DNA of 64,000 bases from Vreelandella alkaliphila (GCF_016107625.1 NZ_JABASV010000009.1:124001-188000), one strand, 5' to 3'. Positions 8,354 to 17,900 are shown, numbered from the stretch's first letter. Made by a program: numbers and translations. The notes: a model not told the origin generated them from the sequence alone.

Positions 8354-9112
8354 TTAGGTGTTTTCGTCAAACTCTTCGTCTAGCTCTTCTGCAGCATCTG
8401 TGTGGGAGAGCCGCATACCATGGGGGGGCAGGGGATGGCCATCCATGGTGGCGTTTTCAGCGCTATATTGCAGGCGGCCTTGCAGAAACCACTGAACGGC
8501 AATTGGGAAGATTAGGTGTTCACGAGCGTGCACCTTCTCCTTGAGCGTCTCAACGGTATCTTCATTTGTAACGTTCAGTTCTGCTTGCAGCACAACAGGC
8601 CCACCATCTAGCTCTTCAGTGACAAAATGCACGCTACAGCCATGCTGTTTGACACCGTCTGCCAGCGCTCGAGCATGGGTATTTAACCCTTGATAGGCGG
8701 GCAGCAGTGAAGGGTGGATATTGAGCATTTTGCCTAAAAAACGCTGCACAAAGCGGGGCGTCAGAATGCGCATAAAGCCTGCTAAAACAATCAAGTCAGG
8801 CTCATGACGTTCGATGACTTTGATTAGCGCTCCGTCGTAAGCATCGCGGCTGTCATATTCGCGATGAGGTAGCGCAACGGCTTCAATACCCGCTTCTAAG
8901 GCGCGCTTCAAGCCATAGGCATCCGGCTCATTGGAAATAACAGCGACGATTTCCCCACCAAGTCGATCATGGCTTTGCGCGTCAATCAGCGCCTGTAAAT
9001 TACTGCCACTGCCAGAAATTAGCACCACAATACGTCGCGCCGCTGTTGGTTCTGGCGCCATGTCGTTTATGGTGTCGTTGAACGTGCCACTATTGAAGTC
9101 AGTACTGCTCAT
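8354..9112 (-). CDS. purN: Phosphoribosylglycinamide formyltransferase
   Basis: GAR transformylase transfers a formyl group from 10-formyl-THF to GAR, step 3 of purine synthesis. The substrate motif [12 protein letters not shown] (from about residue 34) and the catalytic block ([12 protein letters not shown], then [18 protein letters not shown]) include the conserved Asn, His and Asp. At 252 residues it is longer than E. coli PurN because of a 25-residue polar N-terminal extension and an acidic C-terminal tail ([11 protein letters not shown]). Its start overlaps the purM stop by 4 nt (ATGA), which fixes the start and indicates translational coupling. The extension is probably real for that reason. 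Confidence 0.95.
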   Translation of the reverse strand: MSSTDFNSGTFNDTINDMAPEPTAARRIVVLISGSGSNLQALIDAQSHDRLGGEIVAVISNEPDAYGLKRALEAGIEAVALPHREYDSRDAYDGALIKVIERHEPDLIVLAGFMRILTPRFVQRFLGKMLNIHPSLLPAYQGLNTHARALADGVKQHGCSVHFVTEELDGGPVVLQAELNVTNEDTVETLKEKVHAREHLIFPIAVQWFLQGRLQYSAENATMDGHPLPPHGMRLSHTDAAEELDEEFDENT

Positions 9113-10176
9113 GCGCGAAGGCTCTCCAAAACGACGGCTTCCTCCTGGCGCTGAATAATCTGACCAATGCGATATACGGTCTCGCCTTGAGCTTGCAGGT
9201 GCGCCATAGCGTCTTCAGCTTGGGCCTGGGGAACTACAACCACCATGCCGATGCCGCAGTTCAGTACGCGGTGCATTTCCGTTTCACTGACATTGCCTTG
9301 GGCTTGTAACCAGTTAAATACTTCTGGGCGCTGCCAGGTAGAAAGATCAACGTGGGCTGCGAGGGTATCGGGTAGAACACGGGGAATGTTTTCCAGTAAA
9401 CCACCACCCGTAATATGGGAGAGCGCGTGAACGGGAATATCTGTGCCGCGCATCATCGACAGCAACGACTTCACATAAATACGCGTCGGCGCCATTAACG
9501 CGTCGCCAAGCGGCTGCCCACCCACAGTATCATTGAGTGAAGCGTTGCTAACTTCCAGAATTTTGCGAATCAATGAATAGCCATTGGAGTGCGGGCCAGA
9601 AGAGGCCAATCCCAGCAGTACATCGCCTTCGGCTACCTTGCTGCCGTCTAAAATATCGGCCTTCTCAACAACGCCAACGCAGAAGCCTGCCAGGTCGTAG
9701 TCATTGCCCTCGTACATACCGGGCATTTCCGCAGTTTCGCCGCCTACGAGTGCGCAACCAGCCAGTTCGCAACCAGCGCCAATGCCGGTCACGACATCTG
9801 CAGCGATATCCACATCCAGCTTACCCGTGGCATAGTAGTCAAGGAATAGCAGCGGTTCAGCACCGGCAACGATCAAATCGTTGACACACATAGCGACCAA
9901 GTCAATGCCAATGGTGTCATGCTTACCAAGGTCCATGGCAAGACGCAGTTTAGTGCCGACACCATCCGTGCCGGAGACCAGGACTGGCTGTTTATAACCA
10001 GCGGGAAGCTCACACAGTGCGCCAAACCCGCCAAGGCCACCCAGGACTTCAGGGCGTGTCGTGCGTTTGGCAACGTGTTTGATGCGATCAACTAGCGCGT
10101 TGCCGGCATCAATATCGACACCTGCGTCTTTATAGCTGAGTGAGGGAGTGGCCTGAGAAGTGGAGGTATCGGTCAT
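9109..10176 (-). CDS. purM: Phosphoribosylformylglycinamidine cyclo-ligase
   Basis: AIR synthetase performs the ATP-dependent ring closure of FGAM to AIR, step 5 of purine synthesis. Motifs seen are [20 protein letters not shown], the Gly-rich [24 protein letters not shown], and [11 protein letters not shown], followed by [14 protein letters not shown]. At 355 residues it is full length. The ATG at 10176 has AGGA upstream. It is the first gene of a purM-purN operon and divergent from perM-hda, an arrangement common in gammaproteobacteria. Confidence 0.97.
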   Translation of the reverse strand: MTDTSTSQATPSLSYKDAGVDIDAGNALVDRIKHVAKRTTRPEVLGGLGGFGALCELPAGYKQPVLVSGTDGVGTKLRLAMDLGKHDTIGIDLVAMCVNDLIVAGAEPLLFLDYYATGKLDVDIAADVVTGIGAGCELAGCALVGGETAEMPGMYEGNDYDLAGFCVGVVEKADILDGSKVAEGDVLLGLASSGPHSNGYSLIRKILEVSNASLNDTVGGQPLGDALMAPTRIYVKSLLSMMRGTDIPVHALSHITGGGLLENIPRVLPDTLAAHVDLSTWQRPEVFNWLQAQGNVSETEMHRVLNCGIGMVVVVPQAQAEDAMAHLQAQGETVYRIGQIIQRQEEAVVLESLRA

Positions 10177-10376
10177 GACAGATCCTGTGAAGCCTATAGC
10201 AATACGGGTAGTGCTGGCGAAATGGCCAGTGCTGGGGCGATAACGGAACGGATTGTAACACCCAGAGACGTAAGTCGCATCGATGTGCGGCGTTAACCGA
10301 TGTTCAATACGCTACTTTTGTTACTATTCAGTACGCTAAGGGCGCTAACCATCTTTCCAGGAGGGATATAAAGAGC

Positions 10377-11489
10377 ATGCGACATTCATGGTGGGGCGTT
10401 GTTTTTTTGGTGGTATTGGTGGGCTGCCTCTACTTATTAGATGCGGTACTGATGCCATTTATTGCGGGTTTAATTTTGGCCTATTTGGCTGACCCGCTTG
10501 CTAATTATTTCCAGCGGTTAGGCATGAAGCGGCCTTGGGCAGTTAGTAGCGTCTTTTTTGTCCTGTTAATGATCCTTATTTTAAGCCTGCTTATTTTGAT
10601 CCCGCTAGTTGTTCAGCAGACAAAACAGCTGGGAGAGGCGTTGCCGAGTGTCTTCAACTGGATTGAGAATATATTAGCGCCGCAGGTTCAGGAGTGGACG
10701 GGTTACGATTTGGGCGCAGAGCTAACGAACGTTAGAGAAACTTTGATCGAAAACTGGCGTGATGCGGGTAGCTATGCAGCTCAGGCGTTAAGTCAAATAG
10801 GCCGTTCCGGGATGGCTTTCGTTTCCTGGGTTACCTACGTCGCCCTGATTCCTGTCGTAACGTTCTATTTACTACTTGATTGGAGCAGGCTGATTTCTAG
10901 TCTTGCTGATTTGGTTCCTCGTCAATGGACAAGCGATGTTTCCCGCTTGGCTCAGCGCTGCGATGAAGTTCTATCAGCGTTTCTACGTGGGCAGTTACTG
11001 GTCATGCTGTGTTTAGGCATTATATATGCGGCGGGCCTAACGTTGATGGGGCTGAACTTCGGCCTGCTGATTGGTGTTGTGTCTGGGCTTGTCAGTATTG
11101 TGCCGTTCCTTGGTTTTATTGTGGGGTTAGTAGTGGCGCTTATCGTAGCGCTTTTCCAGTTTGATACATGGTGGGCTGTGCTGGGCGTGATCGCGGTATT
11201 CGGTATCGGTCAGGCGGCAGAAAGTGTCATACTTCAGCCTAAGCTGTTAGGCGATAAGATAGGTTTGCATCCTGTTGCAGTTATCTTTGCGGTACTGGCG
11301 GGCGGTCATCTTTTCGGTCTGACGGGCGTACTCTTAGCATTGCCTGCCGCAGCGGTCATTATGGTGCTTTTAAGGGAAATTAAAGATCGCTATAAAGGCA
11401 GTGCTCTCTATGATGCCGAGCAACGTCCGCAAGAACAGCAACATTACAATGATGGACTGGGTCGTCACGACGAAAGGGAGTCACCATGA
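10377..11489 (+). CDS. perM: AI-2E/PerM family inner-membrane transporter
   Basis: This 370-residue polytopic membrane protein of the AI-2E transporter (PerM/TqsA) family has about seven or eight hydrophobic segments. Family signatures are the opening LDAVLMPFIAGLILAYLADPL, PVVTFYLLLDW in the middle, and the C-terminal LQPKLLGDKIGLHPVAVIFAVLAGG with LPAAAVIMVL. Substrates differ across the family (AI-2, ions), so none is assigned. The tail is polar. An AGGAGG ribosome site precedes the ATG, and the stop overlaps hda by ATGA. This perM-hda linkage is conserved in gammaproteobacteria. Confidence 0.88.
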   Translation: MRHSWWGVVFLVVLVGCLYLLDAVLMPFIAGLILAYLADPLANYFQRLGMKRPWAVSSVFFVLLMILILSLLILIPLVVQQTKQLGEALPSVFNWIENILAPQVQEWTGYDLGAELTNVRETLIENWRDAGSYAAQALSQIGRSGMAFVSWVTYVALIPVVTFYLLLDWSRLISSLADLVPRQWTSDVSRLAQRCDEVLSAFLRGQLLVMLCLGIIYAAGLTLMGLNFGLLIGVVSGLVSIVPFLGFIVGLVVALIVALFQFDTWWAVLGVIAVFGIGQAAESVILQPKLLGDKIGLHPVAVIFAVLAGGHLFGLTGVLLALPAAAVIMVLLREIKDRYKGSALYDAEQRPQEQQHYNDGLGRHDERESP

Positions 11490-12190
11490 GCCGATTACCG
11501 GCACAGCTACCGCTTGGGGTAGGGTTGCGAGACGACGCGACATTTAATAATTACTATGCCTCACAAGCAAACGCTTCATTAATGGAGTACCTGAGCCGGC
11601 AGCTTAAGTCAGATGCTGAGCCGTTCTTATATTTATGGGGCGCGCCGGGCAGTGGCCGTAGCCATCTTTTACAAGCGGCGTGTCATGCCGCCTCGGATGC
11701 AGATAAGCGGGCACTTTATCTTCCATTGGCAGACCTTGGTCATTTTCCACCGCTGATGCTGGAGGATATCGAACGTCTGGATCTCGTCGCCATTGATGAT
11801 CTTGAATATGTGATAGGGCGTAAGCGTTGGGAAGAGGCTCTGTTTCACGCCTTTAATCGGCTGCGTGATGCGGGAAAAGCCTTAGTGATTGCCGCCAATA
11901 CGTCTCCACGCCAACTAGACGTTGCATTGCCGGACTTGGCGTCACGGCTAACCTGGGGAGTTACGTTTCATCTGCATCCGTTGGATGATAACGAACGCCT
12001 AGCAGCGTTAAAGCTTCGCGCCAACGTACGTGGAATGCAGTTGCCTGATGACGTAGGGCGCTACATTATGCATCGCGGGCCGAGAGAGTTGGGGGATTTG
12101 TGCCATGCGCTGGAAACGCTTGATCAAGCATCGTTATCCGCTAAACGGAAGCTGACTATTCCTTTCGTTAAGTCCGCCCTTAATTGGTAA
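11486..12190 (+). CDS. hda: DnaA regulatory inactivator Hda
   Basis: This 234-residue AAA+ protein is a DnaA paralogue without a DNA-binding domain. With the DNA-loaded beta clamp it stimulates DnaA-ATP hydrolysis and prevents re-initiation. The N-terminal QLPLGVGLRDDATFNNYY matches the Hda clamp-binding start. Walker A appears as LWGAPGSGRSHLLQA, with Arg in place of the usual Lys, as is common in Hda. Walker B is VAIDDLEYV. The C-terminal RGPRELGDLCHALETLDQASL is sensor 2. It overlaps perM by 4 nt. Confidence 0.93.
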   Translation: MSRLPAQLPLGVGLRDDATFNNYYASQANASLMEYLSRQLKSDAEPFLYLWGAPGSGRSHLLQAACHAASDADKRALYLPLADLGHFPPLMLEDIERLDLVAIDDLEYVIGRKRWEEALFHAFNRLRDAGKALVIAANTSPRQLDVALPDLASRLTWGVTFHLHPLDDNERLAALKLRANVRGMQLPDDVGRYIMHRGPRELGDLCHALETLDQASLSAKRKLTIPFVKSALNW

Positions 12191-12202
12191 AGCGCAATTG
12201 AT

Positions 12203-12238
12203 AAAACGCCCCTGCCAGTGATCTGGCAGGGGCGTTTT
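12203..12238. terminator. Bidirectional terminator between hda and the phasin gene
   Basis: A perfect 16-bp stem (12203-12218 with 12223-12238) starts and ends in AAAA/TTTT with a 4-nt loop. It serves both converging genes. Confidence 0.92.
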
Positions 12239-12267
12239 AATGACAGCAAGTCAATAACTAACAGATA

Positions 12268-12642
12268 TTAAGCAGTTTTGCTCATTTTGCTAGCAGCAGC
12301 TTGCGCTTGCTTAACATTATCTTCTGTCAGTTTTTGGCCTTTCTGCAAAAAGTCTTGCTGAAGAGCAACGACTTTATCTGCATCGCCTTTTACACGTTCA
12401 GCTAGTTCTTTAGCCACTTTTTGCTGGCCTTCCATGTAGCTACGCAGGCCGTTGGCGTCTTTCACGCTCATCAGCTGACGCATTTGGGCGATGCCGGTAT
12501 CTACGTAAGATTTGTTGGCATCAAACTGTGCGTTAAGCATTTTTTCAGAGTAATCGATGCTTAGCGTCATGTATGCACGCACAGGTGCCATGAACATGTT
12601 GTCGAACTGCTGAGTCATTTCGTTGGTGTTAAATGTTTGCAT
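12268..12642 (-). CDS. Phasin family protein
   Basis: This 124-residue amphipathic helical protein resembles PhaP-type phasins that coat polyhydroxyalkanoate granules. It is rich in Gln, Ala, Lys and Met, with a helical core (DYSEKMLNAQFDANKSYVD, then MRQLMSVKDANGLRSYME and QKVAKELAERVKGDADKVV) and a Lys/Ala tail. There is no signal peptide and no Cys. The ATG at 12642 was chosen over the upstream GTG frame because AGGAG (12651-12655) is 8 nt upstream. It is transcribed alone. No PHA synthase gene lies in the window, so the granule role rests on family resemblance. Confidence 0.82.
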   Translation of the reverse strand: MQTFNTNEMTQQFDNMFMAPVRAYMTLSIDYSEKMLNAQFDANKSYVDTGIAQMRQLMSVKDANGLRSYMEGQQKVAKELAERVKGDADKVVALQQDFLQKGQKLTEDNVKQAQAAASKMSKTA

Positions 12643-12991
12643 GGTAAACACTCCTGTTCCATTGCCCACTAATCGGCCCATTGATTGACGGTGCCGTTAG
12701 TGTTGGTTGATCAGCAACGGTTTTGTTAAGCATCCACCGCAGCTGATATCTAGTTATCTTGCGTTGCAGCATAACAGGGGTTTTTGTGCAGTGCAACATT
12801 GTGGTGAAGTGAATTTAAGGATCGTGTGAGTGTGGCTGTGTGAGTCGATGATACGCGCGGATTTACCTAACGCGCCGGTAGGGCTAGGCTAAGCGTATAG
12901 ATAACCGTTATCACTAAAATAATCGTTGGGAAACGTGACGCTAGTGATGTGAGCGGCGTTAGCTAAGTCGTTTTTAAAAAGGAGTGCCAGG
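12643..12991. other. Divergent promoter region between phasin and fumC, no gene
   Basis: About 350 bp hold no convincing ORF. The phasin-proximal half is AT-biased and is the likely phasin promoter. The right part ends in AAAAAGGAG, the fumC ribosome site at 12979-12983. I see no strong palindrome or riboswitch-like structure. Confidence 0.5.
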
Positions 12992-14368
12992 ATGGACACA
13001 CGTATTGAACGGGATAGCATGGGTGAGCTCGATGTGCCTGCAAATGCGCTTTATGGCGCTCAAACCCAACGGGCTATCAACAACTTCCCTGTCTCGCATA
13101 CCCCCATGCCCACGGCATTTATTCACGCTGTCGCGCGGATAAAGCTCGCTGCTGCGCGGAGTAACTGTCAGTTGGGTTTGTTAGATAAACCCCGCGCGGA
13201 GGCGATTGAGAATGCGGCTCGGGCGGTGATTAGTGGCCAGCATGATGGGCATTTTCCTATCGATGTTTTCCAGACAGGCTCTGGTACGTCGACCAATATG
13301 AACGTCAATGAAGTGCTGGCGACGCTTGCCAGTCGTGAAGGGGTCGAAGTAACGCCAAATGATCACGTTAATATGGGGCAGTCGAGTAACGACGTTATCC
13401 CAACGGCCATTCACCTATCGGCAGCGATAGCCGTTAATGAAACGCTTCGTCCCGCATTGGTGACGCTGCAGGCCACGATTGATCGTAGGGCGAGTGAGCT
13501 GGCCCATGTTGTTAAAACAGGTCGTACTCATCTGATGGATGCCATGCCGCTGCGTATGGATCAAGAACTAGGAGCGTGGTCGAGCCAAGTGGGGCAGGCC
13601 ATCGAGCGTTTTGATAGCGCCATGACAAGGCTGTGTCGATTAGCGCAAGGCGGCACGGCGGTGGGCACCGGTATTAACGCGCCTGAGGGGTTTGCCGAGC
13701 TAATGGCTAGCGATTTAAGTCAGCAAACGGGCCTACCTTTTGTGCCTAATGATAGCTTTTTTGCCAGTTTGGCATCCCAGGATGCTGCCGTAGAGTTATC
13801 GGGGCAGTTGAAAGGGTTGGCCTGTGTGGTTATGAAGATCGCTAACGATTTACGCTGGATGAATTCGGGGCCGTTGGCGGGGCTGGGCGAGATTGAACTT
13901 GAGGCACTACAGCCTGGTAGTTCCATTATGCCGGGTAAGGTAAATCCAGTGATTCCTGAGTCGGCCGCCCAAGCGGCAGCGCAAGTCATCGGTTTGGATG
14001 CCGCGGTAACAGTGGCGGGTCAGAGTGGAAACTTCCAGCTCAACGTGATGCTGCCGCTAGTGGCTTCGAATCTTCTCACATCGATTAGATTGATGAGTAA
14101 CACAGCCACCTTGTTGGGTGAGCGTGCTATCGCCACATTCAAAGTGCGTGACGATAATTTACAGGGGCCGCTCGCACGGAATCCTATTTTAGTCACGGCC
14201 CTTAATAGCGTGATTGGCTATAACGCCGCCGCCGCGGTGGCTAAAAAAGCCTATCAAGCTGGGCGCCCAATCATCGACGTTGCGGAGGAAGAGACCGACC
14301 TAGATCGCTCAACGCTCGAACGTTTGCTAGACCCTGCAGTACTAACGCAAGGAGGCATACCTGAGTAG
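12992..14368 (+). CDS. fumC: Class II fumarate hydratase
   Basis: FumC is an iron-independent homotetramer interconverting fumarate and L-malate in the TCA cycle. The N-terminus RIERDSMGELDVPANALYGAQTQRA, the middle GSGTSTNMNVNEV, the catalytic TGRTHLMDAMP, and the signature GSSIMPGKVNP (309-319, with the catalytic Ser) are all present. At 458 residues it is full length. AAGGAG lies 8 nt before the ATG. It is monocistronic by spacing. Such iron-free fumarases are often induced under iron or oxidative stress, but no Fur or SoxR site is clear here. Confidence 0.96.
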   Translation: MDTRIERDSMGELDVPANALYGAQTQRAINNFPVSHTPMPTAFIHAVARIKLAAARSNCQLGLLDKPRAEAIENAARAVISGQHDGHFPIDVFQTGSGTSTNMNVNEVLATLASREGVEVTPNDHVNMGQSSNDVIPTAIHLSAAIAVNETLRPALVTLQATIDRRASELAHVVKTGRTHLMDAMPLRMDQELGAWSSQVGQAIERFDSAMTRLCRLAQGGTAVGTGINAPEGFAELMASDLSQQTGLPFVPNDSFFASLASQDAAVELSGQLKGLACVVMKIANDLRWMNSGPLAGLGEIELEALQPGSSIMPGKVNPVIPESAAQAAAQVIGLDAAVTVAGQSGNFQLNVMLPLVASNLLTSIRLMSNTATLLGERAIATFKVRDDNLQGPLARNPILVTALNSVIGYNAAAAVAKKAYQAGRPIIDVAEEETDLDRSTLERLLDPAVLTQGGIPE

Positions 14369-14398
14369 CCTCTATTGAGATATTAAGAGGGTAGGCGG

Positions 14399-15469
14399 TT
14401 AGGTTTCTTGCGTTTCCGTTTTGCCCTTTTGAATGGTTTTGTTCGCCTCTTGACGCTCTTCTGCACTGGCGTCGGGCGTTTCGTGTTCATTTTGACGCGA
14501 AGGCCGATAGCAAAAAGTGGCTAATATAGGGAAGTGGTCAGATCCGAACGCCCCAAGTCGCTGCATGTTGACGAGGGTGAAATGCTCGCTTACAAACGCG
14601 TGGTCGAGAGGCCAGCGCAATAGGGGGTAATTAGCGTGAAAGGTACTGAACATGCCGCGTCCGCGACGTGGGTCGAGCATCCCCCCTATGCGACAAAAAC
14701 GTCGTGTTGTGCGTGACCAAGCGACATCATTCAGATCTCCGGCAACGAGAGTGGCCTTGGGGTTTCGGTGAATTTCTTTTCCAATCCATAACAGTTCTGC
14801 GTCACGCCATAGAGATTTTTCGCTTTCACTGGGTGCAGGCGGTCTTGGATGGACGGCAAATAAGCGAATGTGCTGACCGCTTTTAAGTTCTACCTGGGTG
14901 TGAATCGAAGGTATATCGTCCTGGATAAGCCACTTAACCTCAGTGTTTTTCAGCGCTAGGCGAGAATAAAGGTGCATGCCATAAAGGTTATCTAGTGGGA
15001 TCTTAACGCTATGTGGCCACTGTTCGTCTAAAGCTGGGTCAAGCTGATCTTGCCACCATTGATCGGATTCTAACGTGAGAATCATGTCGGGCTGGTGGCG
15101 CGTTATCATCGCCAGTAATTCTTCTGACTGACGGTTTGGTGTCAGTACATTGGCGATTAGCAGCGTAATCATCTGGTCTTTAGGGGCATTATGGGCGGCT
15201 TTTACCTGCACAGGCCAGAGCTTTGTCCATGGCAAAATGTAGCGCAGTTGAAGCGCTAGCGTGGCGAGTGAGACCAGTGTCGCGGTAACTCGCCACGGCC
15301 CTGGGTCTAGTAACCACAGGCTAGCTAAGCCACACGCTAAAGCCATTACGGCAATTTGCAGTCGGGGAAATTCAAAACTGCGCACCCACCACCAGCGCAT
15401 AGGCACGCGGGCAATCAGTGTGGCGAGTAACAATGAGATGGCGATGCATCCTAGCAAAGGCCCAAGCAA
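14399..15469 (-). CDS. Membrane-anchored endonuclease/exonuclease/phosphatase (EEP) family protein
   Basis: This 356-residue protein has three N-terminal hydrophobic segments (about 1-20, 38-55 and 60-80) followed by an EEP fold. Conserved elements are IANVLTPNRQSEELLAMI (metal-binding Asn region), the catalytic-type VAGDLNDVAWS (GDxN), and the closing SDHFPILATF (SDH). This fold covers DNases, phosphoinositide phosphatases and sphingomyelinases; the substrate cannot be told. The active domain probably faces the periplasm. The start is TTG 15469, supported by GGAGG (15476-15480) 6 nt upstream. The C-terminal tail is Glu/Lys-rich and polar. Confidence 0.85.
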   Translation of the reverse strand: MLGPLLGCIAISLLLATLIARVPMRWWWVRSFEFPRLQIAVMALACGLASLWLLDPGPWRVTATLVSLATLALQLRYILPWTKLWPVQVKAAHNAPKDQMITLLIANVLTPNRQSEELLAMITRHQPDMILTLESDQWWQDQLDPALDEQWPHSVKIPLDNLYGMHLYSRLALKNTEVKWLIQDDIPSIHTQVELKSGQHIRLFAVHPRPPAPSESEKSLWRDAELLWIGKEIHRNPKATLVAGDLNDVAWSRTTRRFCRIGGMLDPRRGRGMFSTFHANYPLLRWPLDHAFVSEHFTLVNMQRLGAFGSDHFPILATFCYRPSRQNEHETPDASAEERQEANKTIQKGKTETQET

Positions 15470-15651
15470 GGTTTGCCTCCTGGTTTAACCGTGAATAGTG
15501 GTTAATCTACGTTTAGCTTAGCGGTAACCGTAGATAAGTGTCGATAAGACATTAAAATTGAGGGGAGTTAATTCATTTACGTCATTTCAAAATGCTAAAA
15601 ACTACTTGCAATTCAGCTATGAAGCCGTAGAATACGCATCCGTTGCACATC

Positions 15652-15728
15652 AGGACCATAGCTCAGTTGGTTAGAGCGCCACGTTGACATCGTGGAGGTC
15701 GGCGGTTCAAATCCGCCTGGTCCTACCA
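15652..15728 (+). tRNA. tRNA-Val (anticodon GAC)
   Basis: A complete 77-nt cloverleaf including an encoded CCA end. The acceptor AGGACCA pairs with TGGTCCT. The D-loop is GCTCAGTTGGTTAGAGC, the anticodon stem-loop is CCACG-TTGACAT-CGTGG with anticodon GAC, and the T-arm is GGCGG-TTCAAAT-CCGCC. A terminator follows 7 bp later. Confidence 0.97.
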
Positions 15729-15735
15729 GATACTT

Positions 15736-15770
15736 AAAAGCCCCATGCCTCTTAGCATGGGGCTTTTTTT
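15736..15770 (+). terminator. Rho-independent terminator of the tRNA-Val gene
   Basis: A 13-bp perfect stem (AAAAGCCCCATGC with its complement at 15755-15767) is followed by a T run to 15770. It lies directly downstream of tRNA-Val and could also act on the msrC transcript from the other side. Confidence 0.88.
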
Positions 15771-15787
15771 ATGGCCAACCGATAAAG

Positions 15788-16261
15788 CTAGTCGATAAAG
15801 AGAGGGAGGTCAGTCTGGCGAATAAACGTAGCCACCAGTGCCTCAATACCCGCCTGATCTTCTTGACTAAAGCGTGCGTGCTGGGGGCTGTCTAGGTCGA
15901 GCACTCCCCAGAGATAGCTGTCGATCACGATGGGAGCAACGAGCTCTGAGCGAGAGTCAGCATCGCAGGCGATGTGATCAGCAATAGAGTGAACGTCATC
16001 AACCCGTTGGGTAGCTTGTTGGCGGGCAGCAGCCCCGCAAACGCCTTTGCTGAAGGGGATTGGATGGCAGGCAGGTTTGCCCTGAAATGGGCCAAGGCTG
16101 AGTTGGTTGGGCTGGCGCTGCAAATAGAACCCCACCCAGTTGATGTCGCTCAGTGCGTGTTGAATAAAGGCACAGGTTTGTGCGCTGTTGGTTAGCCAAT
16201 CACGTGTGTCTAGCAGAGCTTCAAGCTGCCGATTAAGCAACGCATAATCAACACTATGCAT
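15788..16261 (-). CDS. msrC: Free methionine-(R)-sulfoxide reductase, GAF domain
   Basis: This 157-residue single GAF-domain enzyme reduces free methionine-R-sulfoxide in the cytosol using thioredoxin. The family signature NWVGFYL, LGPFQGKPAC, FSKGVCG, then DHIACDADSRSELVAP is present. The three redox cysteines are C65, C75 and C99, with the same spacing as C84/C94/C118 of E. coli MsrC. It ends near the tRNA terminator. metQ lies upstream on the same strand, separated by a hairpin at 16287-16314, so it probably has its own promoter. Proximity to the methionine importer fits a methionine-salvage theme, by inference. Confidence 0.92.
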   Translation of the reverse strand: MHSVDYALLNRQLEALLDTRDWLTNSAQTCAFIQHALSDINWVGFYLQRQPNQLSLGPFQGKPACHPIPFSKGVCGAAARQQATQRVDDVHSIADHIACDADSRSELVAPIVIDSYLWGVLDLDSPQHARFSQEDQAGIEALVATFIRQTDLPLFID

Positions 16262-16286
16262 ACGAATTCCTTATAGGATTAAACAC

Positions 16287-16314
16287 ATCAGGCCAGCCCT
16301 AAGGCTGGCCTGAT
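16287..16314 (-). terminator. Probable terminator after metQ
   Basis: A perfect 12-bp stem (ATCAGGCCAGCC with GGCTGGCCTGAT) with a 4-nt loop lies 27 bp past the metQ stop. The downstream U tract on the minus strand is weak (TGTGTTTAA), so strength is uncertain. Confidence 0.65.
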
Positions 16315-16340
16315 TATATCGATAGAGAAAACCGTACTGT

Positions 16341-17132
16341 TTATTCGATCCAGCCGGGTACAGCTGCGCCCTTAAACAATTCTTCTGCTTTTTCGATGAC
16401 CTCGTCGCGCTGATAAGCGTCAACAAGTTGACGGATTTCTTCGCGATCTTCGTCTCCGCCCCGTACTGCAATCAAGTTGACGTAGGGAGATTCAGGACCT
16501 TCCTTGATTATCGCGTCACTGAGGCTCAAGCCAGCCGGTTGGGCGAACGTATTGTTAATGAACGCCATGTCGACGTCTGGTAGTACACGGGGTAGTTGTG
16601 CAGCTTCAATTTCGCGGAAACGGAAGTTGCGTGGATTTTCAGCGATGTCGATGGGGGTAGCTTCCAGGTTGCTCGGATCATTAAGTGTGATCAGGCCCTG
16701 GTTGTGCATCAGAATGAGTGCACGCCCTTCATTAGATGGGTCGTTGGGCAGCGCGATTTGAGCGCCATCGGGCAGTTCTTCGATGCTGTCGTATTTCTCA
16801 GAGTATGCGCCGATCGGGTAAACAAAAGTGTAGCCCGCAATGGCAAGATCATATCCACGGTCATTGACCATAGCCTGCAGGTACGGTTCGTGCTGATAAG
16901 CGTTCGCGTCTAAGCTGCCATCGGCGAGGGCAGCATTCGGCGTGACGTAGTCGGTGAACTCAATGATCTCGACGTTTAAGTCATACTCTTCTTTGGCAAT
17001 TCGCGCTGCCACTTCCATGACTTCGGTTTCCGGACCTGCCACAGTGCCCATTTTGATGGCGCGTGTTTCTGCGTTGGCAACGTTAACTGCAAGGGCTAAG
17101 GCAGTCAGGCTGCCGATAAGTAGTTTTTGCAT
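16341..17132 (-). CDS. metQ: Methionine ABC transporter substrate-binding protein
   Basis: This 263-residue NlpA/MetQ-family periplasmic binding protein delivers methionine to MetNI. Signatures are IKMGTVAGPETEVMEVAA, VEIIEFTDYVTPNAALADGSLDANAYQHEPYL, IALPNDPSNEGRAL and NNTFAQPAGL. The start is ATG 17132, with CAGGAGTG just upstream. The N-terminus is a signal peptide ending VANA-E, a signal peptidase I site. There is no lipobox cysteine, although most MetQ proteins are lipoproteins, so this one should be soluble in the periplasm. It is the last gene of the metN-metI-metQ operon. Confidence 0.92.
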   Translation of the reverse strand: MQKLLIGSLTALALAVNVANAETRAIKMGTVAGPETEVMEVAARIAKEEYDLNVEIIEFTDYVTPNAALADGSLDANAYQHEPYLQAMVNDRGYDLAIAGYTFVYPIGAYSEKYDSIEELPDGAQIALPNDPSNEGRALILMHNQGLITLNDPSNLEATPIDIAENPRNFRFREIEAAQLPRVLPDVDMAFINNTFAQPAGLSLSDAIIKEGPESPYVNLIAVRGGDEDREEIRQLVDAYQRDEVIEKAEELFKGAAVPGWIE

Positions 17133-17246
17133 GGTGTCACTCCTGTGGCACAGTAAATGTTGGATGTGATTATGCGGCAATAAGAAATAAAATTCTAATG
17201 CGTTTTGGTTATATTCGACTATGCCGATAAAAGGTGCAGACTATCG

Positions 17247-17900
17247 TCACTTGCGATCACTTTTACGCACTAAATAGTCGCCCAGGCTTTGGAAACCTTG
17301 AACCATCACCACCAGTATAACGACGGTAATTAACATAATGGTGGGGTTGAAGCGGTTATAGCCATAGCGAATGCCTAAATCGCCCAGGCCACCGCCACCT
17401 ACGGCGCCCGCCATGGCAGAGTAACTGACCAGTGTCACTAACGTAATCGTCAGTCCCGTGATAATACCGCCCCTTGCCTCAGGGATCAGTACCTTGGTAA
17501 TGATCTGCCAAGGCGTTGCTCCCATTGATTGGGCGGATTCAATAAGCCCCGGGGATATCTCGTTAAGCGCACCTTCGATTAGCCGAGCTACAAATGGAAT
17601 AGCAGCAATAGTTAACGGTACTGAGGCGGCATTAATACCAATAGACGTGCCGACCAGCATGCGGGTGAACGGGATAATCGCCACCATCAAAATGATGAAC
17701 GGAATTGAGCGGCCAATATTGGTAACAATGCCTAGCACTTGATTGAGTGCTGGCATCGCTAATATCTGACGAGGGCGAGTCACGTAGAGCATGACGCCAA
17801 GTGGCAGGCCGAGCAGGGTGGCGATCACGCCTGAAATAGCCACCATGTAGAGCGTATCCAGCGTGGCTTGTAAAATAAGATCAAACATTGCGCTGGACAT
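17247..17900 (-). CDS. metI: Methionine ABC transporter permease
   Basis: This 217-residue inner-membrane permease has about five hydrophobic helices. The EAA-type coupling loop reads ESAQSMGATPWQIITKVLIPEARGGI, which docks on MetN. AGAVGGGGLGDLGIRYGY near the C-terminus is the hallmark of MetI. The start is ATG 17900 with AGAGG about 9 nt upstream, overlapping the metN end by about 20 nt and implying translational coupling. The frame could also open at TTG 17906. Confidence 0.95.
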   Translation of the reverse strand: MSSAMFDLILQATLDTLYMVAISGVIATLLGLPLGVMLYVTRPRQILAMPALNQVLGIVTNIGRSIPFIILMVAIIPFTRMLVGTSIGINAASVPLTIAAIPFVARLIEGALNEISPGLIESAQSMGATPWQIITKVLIPEARGGIITGLTITLVTLVSYSAMAGAVGGGGLGDLGIRYGYNRFNPTIMLITVVILVVMVQGFQSLGDYLVRKSDRK

